Assembly: GCA_020850915.1 (NCBI GenBank)
Contig: JADZDV010000204.1
Coordinates: 1 to 11,860 of the forward strand
Direction of reading: 5' to 3'
Source: Chloroflexota bacterium
Lineage (GTDB): Bacteria > Chloroflexota > UBA6077 > JADZDV01
Length of the DNA stretch: 11,860 nucleotides
In this document: in pieces, positions 6,752 through 11,860 of the stretch
Numbering within the stretch: position 1 is the first letter of the stretch
How the letters are laid out: every line of letters begins with the position of its first letter
Made by a program: the position numbers and the translations under genes
The notes under the pieces: generated by a model
Seen by the model: only the letters and a program-made list of their open reading frames with translations
Databases searched by the model: none
Told to the model about the DNA's origin: nothing

Positions 6752-7537
6752 GTGACAGCCGAACCGACCGTTCTGCTCCATCGCGATGGCTACGTTGCCA
6801 CGTTGACGCTCAATCGCCCCACGGCGATGAACGCTCTTGACAGCAGGCTGATGACCGAACTGCTGCAGTGTTGCCGCGAACTGGAAGATGATGCCGATGT
6901 CAGGGTCGTGCTGCTCCGAGGAGCAGGCGATCGGGCGTTTTCAGTCGGCGCAGACCTCAAGGAGCGCCAGGGGCTCGACGTTCATGCGACTCGCCTGCTC
7001 CGCGCCAGGCTGGTCAAGTCGTACCGAGCCGTCAACCGACTGCCGATGCCGACCGTCGCAGCCGTCCATGGCTGGGTGCTTGGCGGGGGGTTTGAGCTCG
7101 CGATGTGCTGCGATCTGATCGTCGCGGCGGACAACTCGACGTTCGGCCTGCCCGAGGTATCGCTTGGCATCATGCCAGGCGGAGGGGGGACTCAGCTTCT
7201 GCCGCGGTTGATCGGCGCTTCGAAGGCGAAGCTGTTGATCTACACGGCGCGCCGCTTCCATGCCGTGCAGGCGGCTGAGCTCGGCATCGTAGCGGAGGTG
7301 GTCCGCCGTAGCGATCTCGACGAAGCGGCGCGGGCACTGGCCGCGGAGATTGCCGCCAATGCGCCCATCTCGCTGCGCCAGGCCAAGCGGGCGATCGATC
7401 TTGGCGCCCAGCTCGATCTGGAGTCCGCCTTTGCTTTGGAGGCGGAAGTCTACAACACCACGCTCCTCTCCGAAGACCGCCTGGAGGGGCTGCGCGCCTT
7501 CGCTGAGAAGCGCATGCCCACGTACAGGGGCCGATAA
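6752..7537 (+). CDS. Enoyl-CoA hydratase/isomerase (crotonase family)
   Basis: Adds water to trans-2-enoyl-CoA, or carries out a related crotonase-fold reaction, in the cytoplasm. At 261 residues it has the standard single-domain length. The oxyanion hole is visible as AFSVGADLKE (62-71) and HGWVLGGGFELAMCCDL (106-122); GLPEVSLGIMPGGGGTQ (132-148) holds the first catalytic Glu (135, equal to rat Glu144). The second catalytic Glu of the classical hydratase (rat Glu164) appears replaced by Leu161 in SKAKLLIYT, so the exact reaction should not be taken as certain; isomerase or other crotonase activity is possible. The GTG start is supported by AAGGA 6 nt upstream. The gene is alone on this strand with 149 bp before the next. 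Its product would feed the type of dehydrogenase encoded at 177-1841. Confidence 0.95.
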   Translation: MTAEPTVLLHRDGYVATLTLNRPTAMNALDSRLMTELLQCCRELEDDADVRVVLLRGAGDRAFSVGADLKERQGLDVHATRLLRARLVKSYRAVNRLPMPTVAAVHGWVLGGGFELAMCCDLIVAADNSTFGLPEVSLGIMPGGGGTQLLPRLIGASKAKLLIYTARRFHAVQAAELGIVAEVVRRSDLDEAARALAAEIAANAPISLRQAKRAIDLGAQLDLESAFALEAEVYNTTLLSEDRLEGLRAFAEKRMPTYRGR

Positions 7538-7686
7538 CTCGCGTTGCGTGACACCTCTGGGTGCCAGGATGTCCCCCCATCTGGTGTCCCCGACCTCGCA
7601 TGTCGGCCGTTGTACGGGGTGACGCGGATGTCTCGCCTGACGTGCGGGGGGGCGCAGGCGACGAGCGCGAACGGGAGGGGTGCGAC

Positions 7687-8298
7687 ATGGGCATCGTCGA
7701 CTGCTATCTTCGCGAACAGATCGTTCGCGGCGAGCTGTCAGATGAGAAGTCTCGGCCGCTCGACGTCTTGAACAACGCCCTGGAAAGCTATGTCATTCTG
7801 ACCAATTGCTCCTTGTGGGGCCACCGCTCCGGCACAGAGCCGATTCTGCTCGGCATGACACGCGTGCAGAAGAGCCAGATCCTGATCGTCGTCCCCCACG
7901 ACCAGCAGCTAGCGGTTCCCTCGGCCTTGCGACACGGCTGGGTGCGGAAGCAGCAGGTGCGTGTCTCAGCAGGCGTCGGGCCGCTCATCATCGCCGGATA
8001 CTTCCACATTCCGACGAGTGAGACGCTCTCTCTGGCTCGCCTGCTCCGGGATGGCGATGGTCGCCAGTTTCTCCCCATCACGGACGCCACGATCACGAAG
8101 CTCGATTCCCCTGCCTGGCAGCTCCAGTTCGACTCGGTGTTCGTGATGCGTCACGCGCTCGGCTTCTTCTCCGTTGAGGAGGTCAAGGGCCCCGAACTCG
8201 TCGCGCCGTTGGGAGACGAGGTGTACCGCCGCCTCATGGGTCAACTCGGATCGGCCCTGGGAAGCGCAGCCACCGCCAACCGAGGCCGCGGCTACTAG
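7687..8298 (+). CDS. Conserved-looking protein of unknown function, beta-rich, possibly DUF6812-like
   Basis: A 203-residue cytoplasmic protein with no signal peptide or membrane segment. The start is fixed by GGGAGG (7673-7678) 8 nt before the ATG; the longer frame from 7561 has an unlikely Pro/Arg-rich N-terminus. The sequence alternates strands with turns: ESYVILTNCSLWG (about 34-46), SQILIVVPHDQQLAVP, PLIIAGYFHIP (about 100-110), then RQFLPITDATITKL (about 128-141) and DSVFVMRHALGFFSVEE (about 151-167). The middle part (a strand followed by FLPITDATI and a final VMxxxALGFF strand) is reminiscent of DUF6812 proteins, but this is recall, not a search. The preceding 149 bp hold only short imperfect hairpins. 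It converges on the next gene with one base between stops. Confidence 0.82.
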   Translation: MGIVDCYLREQIVRGELSDEKSRPLDVLNNALESYVILTNCSLWGHRSGTEPILLGMTRVQKSQILIVVPHDQQLAVPSALRHGWVRKQQVRVSAGVGPLIIAGYFHIPTSETLSLARLLRDGDGRQFLPITDATITKLDSPAWQLQFDSVFVMRHALGFFSVEEVKGPELVAPLGDEVYRRLMGQLGSALGSAATANRGRGY

Positions 8299-8299
8299 G

Positions 8300-9097
8300 T
8301 CAGGAGGTCGCCTCTCCTCGTCTTCGGTCGATTTCCAGGTCGAGCTGCTCCAGCTCCGCGTACGCTTCCGCGACGACCTTGTAGCAGCGCTCCAGGTACA
8401 GCGCCGCCAGCCTGGAGCCGCCTGGCCCGGGTTGTCGCGCGGCTGTTATCAGCTCCGTGACCCGGTAGGCTGGTCCGAGACGGCGGCCAACCCGCTCCAT
8501 CTCGAGCGCGGTCTCCTCGGCCAGCGACCTATCACTTCCCTCGACCGCGTAGCGTAAGGTCCCCAGGAGGCGGGCCAGCCGGCTGACCCGCTCCGCGTCT
8601 GTCATGACGTCCAGCAGGATCTCCTCCACGTCGGGTAGGGCCGGCGACGAAGCTTCGGACGTCGAGATCTCGGGCAGATCCTCCGCGAACGTGGACCAGA
8701 GGCGACCGTACTCTCCTGCGAGGTCCATGAGCACGAGCATCGCCTGTTGAAGCTCGCGCGGGTCAATCGTGCCGCCGTCGAGCAGGTCGTCCGCTCGCGC
8801 CACGGCAACCCGCTCTAACCAGGCTTTGCTCTCCACTCGCTCAGGAAACGGCGGCAGTGGGATCGCCTGAATGCCCCCGCTCGGCATGGTAGGCAGTTGC
8901 GTCGCGAACATCGGCGGGACCAGCTTCGCCAGGTCCATCACCACCGGCGCGACGACGAGATAGCTGGCCCAGACACGGTCTGGCGCGTCCGCCTCCCTGA
9001 AGTACACCAGAGCATGTCCGCGTGGCGTTGCTGGATCGCCGCGTTCGAATGACGCTCGCATAGCGGTGAACTGTCGCTCCCGTCTCGAGTCGATCAT
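8300..9097 (-). CDS. Protein of unknown function, helical, 265 aa
   Basis: No family recognised. The N-terminal half contains GHALVYFREADAPDRVWASY and LVVAPVVMDLAKLVPPMFAT (about 27-66), which has the feel of a conserved domain with a Pro-rich loop (LPTMPSGGIQAIPLPPFPER). The rest is mostly amphipathic helix, rich in Leu, Glu and Arg, with likely coiled-coil tendency near the end (YLERCYKVVAEAYAELEQLD, about 235-254). No signal peptide; the hydrophobic patch around 47-55 is too short and interrupted to be a membrane span. The ATG at 9097 lacks a good Shine-Dalgarno sequence (GAGGAG lies 15 nt away), and a second ATG is 12 codons in, so the start is uncertain. Divergent from the zinc-finger gene, convergent with the unknown gene at 7687. 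Confidence 0.82.
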   Translation of the reverse strand: MIDSRRERQFTAMRASFERGDPATPRGHALVYFREADAPDRVWASYLVVAPVVMDLAKLVPPMFATQLPTMPSGGIQAIPLPPFPERVESKAWLERVAVARADDLLDGGTIDPRELQQAMLVLMDLAGEYGRLWSTFAEDLPEISTSEASSPALPDVEEILLDVMTDAERVSRLARLLGTLRYAVEGSDRSLAEETALEMERVGRRLGPAYRVTELITAARQPGPGGSRLAALYLERCYKVVAEAYAELEQLDLEIDRRRGEATS

Positions 9098-9107
9098 ACC
9101 ACGTGGT
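9098..9107. repeat. 10-bp perfect palindrome at the divergent start region
   Basis: ACCACGTGGT directly abuts the start codon of the minus-strand gene (9097) and lies about 35 bp upstream of the -10-like element of the plus-strand zinc-finger gene. It could be an operator serving both, but a single 10-bp palindrome also occurs by chance. Confidence 0.3.
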
Positions 9108-9139
9108 TTCTACTCCTCGGCCCGGGGAGCGCTGCGCCG

Positions 9140-9145
9140 TACAAT
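9140..9145 (+). promoter_or_regulatory. Possible -10 element of the zinc-finger gene
   Basis: TACAAT, 5 of 6 with consensus, no clear -35 at 16-18 bp. Transcription from about 9152 would give a 20-nt leader with the strong ribosome binding site at 9161-9167, and would exclude the upstream GTG at 9066 as start. Confidence 0.35.
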
Positions 9146-9160
9146 CTTCACAGCAGCGAC

Positions 9161-9167
9161 AGGGAGG
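9161..9167 (+). promoter_or_regulatory. Strong ribosome binding site preceding a non-canonical ATC start
   Basis: AGGGAGG is followed after 6 nt by ATC (9174-9176), in frame with the zinc-finger protein. There is no ATG, GTG or TTG at that spacing in this frame; the TTG at 9169 is in another frame that gives an implausible product. Confidence 0.6.
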
Positions 9168-9173
9168 CTTGCC

Positions 9174-9737
9174 ATCAGCCCACCGCTCTGGCATTGTCCG
9201 CGTTGCGGCGCGGATGTGGACGATGCCGCCGCGCACCTCCGGGCCGAGCACCGACCGGGTGGTCCGATCGTGGATCGATTCGGCCTCTCGTCTCTGCTGA
9301 GCCACTCCCAGGCCGAGCCCCCGGCCGAGCGCCCCCGAGCGCGCCTGCCGCGTGCCGGAGCCAGCAGAAGACGGGGCGGAGCGGGTCGCGCCGACAGACG
9401 CCCGGCGAATACCGCCTCATCGACCGCCAGCTCCGACCAGAACCTGCTCTGCAAGGTTGACGAGGGTGTTCTTCGCCTCGAAGCCACAAACCTCGAAGGC
9501 GTGGACACGTTCGAGCTGCGGTTTCAGCTCATGCGCTTACCGAGCGTCGCGTCGGTGGGGATTGACATCGCGGCCGGGCTGGTCGATCTGGTCCTGGCAC
9601 GAGGCGCGCACGTGCGTCATCTCATGCATCTGGCCCGGGCCCGCGCCGGCCTGCGCCTCGAGGGGGCGGAGCTACACAGCACGCCGCCCGCCGGCGGCGT
9701 GCTGGGATCGGGGACGCTCATCGGTCGCCTGGAGTGA
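9174..9737 (+). CDS. Zinc-finger protein with C-terminal ferredoxin-like (HMA-like) domain
   Basis: From the chosen start the product is 187 residues. It opens SPPLWHCPRCGADVDDAAAH and has the metal-binding pattern C-x2-C-x9-H-x4-H (Cys8, Cys11, His21, His26). A low-complexity Arg/Ala/Pro linker follows (about 45-90). The C-terminal part (about 100-165: VLRLEATNLEGVDTFELRF, then LPSVASVGIDIAAGLVDLVL, then a helix with HLMHLARARAG) has the strand-helix-strand order of small ferredoxin-like domains that recognise or sense, but without the CxxC of metal chaperones. A regulatory or nucleic-acid role is a guess. Start: the only canonical in-frame codon upstream is GTG 9066, which would overlap the divergent gene and add 36 atypical residues; the Shine-Dalgarno sequence instead points to ATC at 9174. 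Confidence 0.75.
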   Translation: MSPPLWHCPRCGADVDDAAAHLRAEHRPGGPIVDRFGLSSLLSHSQAEPPAERPRARLPRAGASRRRGGAGRADRRPANTASSTASSDQNLLCKVDEGVLRLEATNLEGVDTFELRFQLMRLPSVASVGIDIAAGLVDLVLARGAHVRHLMHLARARAGLRLEGAELHSTPPAGGVLGSGTLIGRLE

Positions 9738-9741
9738 TGGC

Positions 9742-10758
9742 CTAGCTCCACGGCTCGTACGGCTGGCTGAAGGGCTGCCAGACACGCACGATCCCGGCGG
9801 CGCCCTGCACGATCTCGTCGATGCGCGAGAGGTCCGTGCTGGAGAGCGACACCGTCAGCGCGCCCAGATTGTCTTCAAGCTCTGAGGGTCGCCGCGGGCC
9901 GACCAGACTACTGCTCAGGGCCGGGTGGCGCATCGCCCAGGCGAGGGCGACCTGCGCCACCGTCTTGCCGAGCGGAACCGCGACGTCTGACCGGAGCCGC
10001 TCCACGACCTCGACGTTTCGAGGGAGGTTTTCGGGTGAGAACAGCATCTGGCCCGTCGCGGCTCCCGAGGCCCGCCAGTCGCCGGAGCCGAAGGCCGTGT
10101 CGCGACGCAGCCCCCCGGTGAGCAGTCCGTTCGCGAGCGTTGAGTATCCCATGACGCCGACTTCGTGCCGCTGCGCCCAGGGGAGGACCTCCGCCGCCAT
10201 CCGCTGGTCGAAAAGCTGCCAGGGAACCTGGATGACGTCGATCCGACGCAGCCGCATGCAGGTCTCCAACTGCTCGACTGAAAAGTTCGAGGCCCCAACG
10301 AAGCGCGCTTTCCCCTGTCGCACGAGGTCGTCCAGGGCGGTCATCGTCTCCTCAAACGGCGTCCTCGGATCCGGCCAGTGCACGAGGTACACGTCGATGA
10401 CGTCCGTGCCGAGGCGTCTGAGGCTGCCTTCGATCTCCTCGAAGATGCTTGCGCGCGTGCTGTCGCGGGTGAAGCCGCGGGGCTCGGCTGGGATGTTCCC
10501 GCACTTGGTGACGATGACCGCCTCGTTCCTTCGATGGCCCAGCGCTTTCCCGAGGGCCACCTCCGAGCGTCCGTCGCCATAGCCGCGGGCGGTATCGAAG
10601 ATGTTGATGCCAGCATCAAGCGCCTGGTTGACGGCCAGCGTCACCTCCTGGTCGTCGATCGCACCGTAGGCGACGGCGCTCATCGGCCAGGTGCCGAAGC
10701 CGATGGCGGAGACCTCCAGCCCGGTGCGTCCGAGCTTGCGGTACTGCATCGCGGTCAT
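9742..10758 (-). CDS. Aldo/keto reductase
   Basis: An NADPH-dependent oxidoreductase of the AKR superfamily, reducing an aldehyde or ketone; the substrate cannot be told from sequence. The 338-residue (beta/alpha)8 protein starts MTAMQYRKLGRTGLEVSAIG, a usual opening for the group. The catalytic tetrad is complete: Asp55 in NIFDTARGYGDGRSE, Tyr60 in the same segment, Lys85 in IVTKCG and His127 in LVHWPDP. VGASNFS (about 154-160), VMGYSTLANGLLTGG (about 202-216) and a cofactor-end motif SSSLVGPRRPSELEDNLGA (about 282-300) fit the family. Start chosen from GAGGAG (10770-10765) 6 nt before ATG; the frame is open to 10821 but lacks such a site there. Its stop is 4 bp from the stop of the convergent zinc-finger gene. 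Confidence 0.96.
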   Translation of the reverse strand: MTAMQYRKLGRTGLEVSAIGFGTWPMSAVAYGAIDDQEVTLAVNQALDAGINIFDTARGYGDGRSEVALGKALGHRRNEAVIVTKCGNIPAEPRGFTRDSTRASIFEEIEGSLRRLGTDVIDVYLVHWPDPRTPFEETMTALDDLVRQGKARFVGASNFSVEQLETCMRLRRIDVIQVPWQLFDQRMAAEVLPWAQRHEVGVMGYSTLANGLLTGGLRRDTAFGSGDWRASGAATGQMLFSPENLPRNVEVVERLRSDVAVPLGKTVAQVALAWAMRHPALSSSLVGPRRPSELEDNLGALTVSLSSTDLSRIDEIVQGAAGIVRVWQPFSQPYEPWS

Positions 10759-10764
10759 GTCACT

Positions 10765-10770
10765 CTCCTC
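10765..10770 (-). promoter_or_regulatory. Ribosome binding site that sets the aldo/keto reductase start
   Basis: GAGGAG on the minus strand, 6 nt before the ATG at 10758, favouring this start over the longer frame to 10821. Confidence 0.8.
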
Positions 10771-10920
10771 GGTCAGTCGGAATGAAGTGGTCACGCGGGG
10801 ACCATAGTAAATGGCTGACACCTGGAGGAGCCACGACGGCCGGGCCCGAGGGCGCCGCGGGTGCGACCGACGTGTGTTGGAACGGCCCTACCGGTCTGTC
10901 GACCACGCTGCAACATGGTT

Positions 10921-10932
10921 CGGGCGCGCCCG
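10921..10932. repeat. 12-bp perfect GC palindrome upstream of the rRNA promoter
   Basis: CGGGCGCGCCCG is its own reverse complement. Its end lies 16 bp before the -35 hexamer, where A/T-rich UP elements sit in many rRNA promoters. Could be a regulator site; could be chance in GC-rich DNA. The rest of 10771-10948 shows no gene or clear signal. Confidence 0.35.
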
Positions 10933-10948
10933 GGCGCCTGCTGGATGT

Positions 10949-10977
10949 TTGACACGAAAAGTCGGCCGTGTTAGACT
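10949..10977 (+). promoter_or_regulatory. Ribosomal RNA operon promoter
   Basis: A perfect -35 TTGACA (10949-10954), an optimal 17-bp spacer and TAGACT (10972-10977, 4 of 6) as -10. Transcription should start near 10984, about 320 nt before the 16S 5' end. It is the best sigma-70-type promoter in the window, fitting a highly expressed rRNA operon. Confidence 0.8.
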
Positions 10978-10985
10978 ACTGTTTG

Positions 10986-11018
10986 CCCGCCCCTTGAGCG
11001 AAGGCGAGGGGAGGCGGG
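10986..11018 (+). other. 5'-terminal hairpin of the rRNA leader
   Basis: CCCGCC (10986-10991) pairs with GGCGGG (11013-11018), and CCTTG (10992-10996) with CGAGG (11005-11009), giving an 11-bp stem with a small bulge and an 8-nt loop, at the predicted 5' end of the transcript. An alternative register pairs CCCCTTG (10990-10996) with CGAGGGG (11005-11011). No T-run follows, so it is not a terminator; it may protect the 5' end. Confidence 0.45.
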
Positions 11019-11059
11019 AGCGTGAGAGCGAGGAGTGAGGAGCGCGGCGGCGGGCAGGG

Positions 11060-11090
11060 CCCCGATAGCCGGGAGGCTTTCGGGGTTTTT
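11060..11090 (+). terminator. Intrinsic-terminator-like hairpin inside the rRNA leader
   Basis: CCCCGA (11060-11065) pairs with TCGGGG (11080-11085); after one T-T mismatch, AGCC (11067-11070) pairs with GGCT (11075-11078), closed by a GGGA (GNRA) tetraloop, and TTTTT (11086-11090) follows at once. It has all parts of a Rho-independent terminator, but it sits about 75 nt after the rRNA promoter start and 215 nt before 16S, in the direction of transcription. Confidence 0.6.
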
Positions 11091-11173
11091 GGTCGGGGGC
11101 GCGGGGGCCTGGAGACGGGTCTGGCCACACGGAGGCGCTGGAGCGAGGGAGAGCTGGTGCGGGGCGCTGGCGG

Positions 11174-11185
11174 GGCACGTTAACA
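11174..11185 (+). promoter_or_regulatory. boxA-like antitermination element
   Basis: GGCACGTTAACA matches the E. coli rRNA boxA (TGCTCTTTAACA) at 9 of 12 positions and lies in the leader about 120 nt before 16S, downstream of the terminator-like hairpin. BoxA in the transcript recruits NusB/NusE for antitermination. Only sequence similarity supports this. Confidence 0.4.
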
Positions 11186-11246
11186 GTCGGAGAGTAGTGG
11201 GGCGCGGGACCTGGAGCAAGACTTTTGGGGCAGCGGCGGGTCTGAA

Positions 11247-11272
11247 CCTGCAGGGTGGTGACACGGTGCAGG
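11247..11272 (+). other. GNRA-capped hairpin just upstream of 16S rRNA
   Basis: CCTGCA (11247-11252) pairs with TGCAGG (11267-11272), then a symmetric GG/GG internal loop, then GTG (11255-11257) with CAC (11262-11264) around a GTGA tetraloop. It ends 32 nt before the predicted 16S 5' end, in the zone where precursor processing stems usually form. Confidence 0.5.
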
Positions 11273-11304
11273 GGAGAGAGCCGAGCTTCCCGGGAGCCCA
11301 GGAC

Positions 11305-11860
<556 letters not shown>

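Noticed and set aside
7550..7645. Short hairpins (CCGAC/GTCGG, CCCCG/CGGGG) after the enoyl-CoA hydratase gene
   Set aside because: Stems are 4-5 bp, mutually exclusive, and not followed by a T-run, so not called a terminator.
10811..11038. A 75-codon plus-strand frame before the 16S gene
   Set aside because: It runs through the rRNA promoter and leader hairpin, is Arg-rich, and has no ribosome site.

Overview
The window looks like chromosomal DNA from a high-GC bacterium, most likely of the phylum Chloroflexota. The main support is the 5' part of a 16S rRNA gene at the right edge, whose short hypervariable loops and sequence around the 340-400 region read as Chloroflexota-like; I could not run a classifier and leave the class open. 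GTG starts are common (at least six of the genes), third codon positions are strongly G/C, and genes are packed tightly on both strands.

Left part (1-2846): a minus-strand pair consisting of a tandem-domain 3-hydroxyacyl-CoA dehydrogenase of the PaaH type and, overlapping its 3' end, an unidentified gene that leaves the window. Divergent from it is a monoacylglycerol-lipase-like alpha/beta hydrolase. Middle (2843-6566): a two-gene minus-strand operon encoding a membrane-anchored SH3b/C39-like cysteine protease and a TenA thiaminase II; divergent from it is a small conserved-looking unknown protein, followed by a possible very small exported protein; then a second minus-strand pair, a short lipoprotein and a YdcF/DUF218 membrane protein. 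Right part (6752-10758): an enoyl-CoA hydratase, two unknown proteins that converge on each other, a zinc-finger protein that seems to start at a non-canonical ATC codon, and an aldo/keto reductase.

The last 1.1 kb is the start of a ribosomal RNA operon: a near-consensus sigma-70-type promoter at 10949-10977, a structured leader of about 320 nt containing what reads as a complete intrinsic terminator (11060-11090), a boxA-like element, a GNRA-capped hairpin, and 16S rRNA from about 11305 to the window edge.

Functionally this is mostly housekeeping or general metabolism. The hydratase and the dehydrogenase catalyse consecutive steps of beta-oxidation-type acyl-CoA breakdown, though they are on opposite strands 5 kb apart. 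TenA points to thiamin salvage. No mobile element, CRISPR array, tRNA or defence system was seen. The points most worth checking are the terminator inside the rRNA leader, the ATC start, a probable leaderless protease mRNA, the end of the lipoprotein gene, and three convergent gene pairs with overlapping or nearly touching stop codons.
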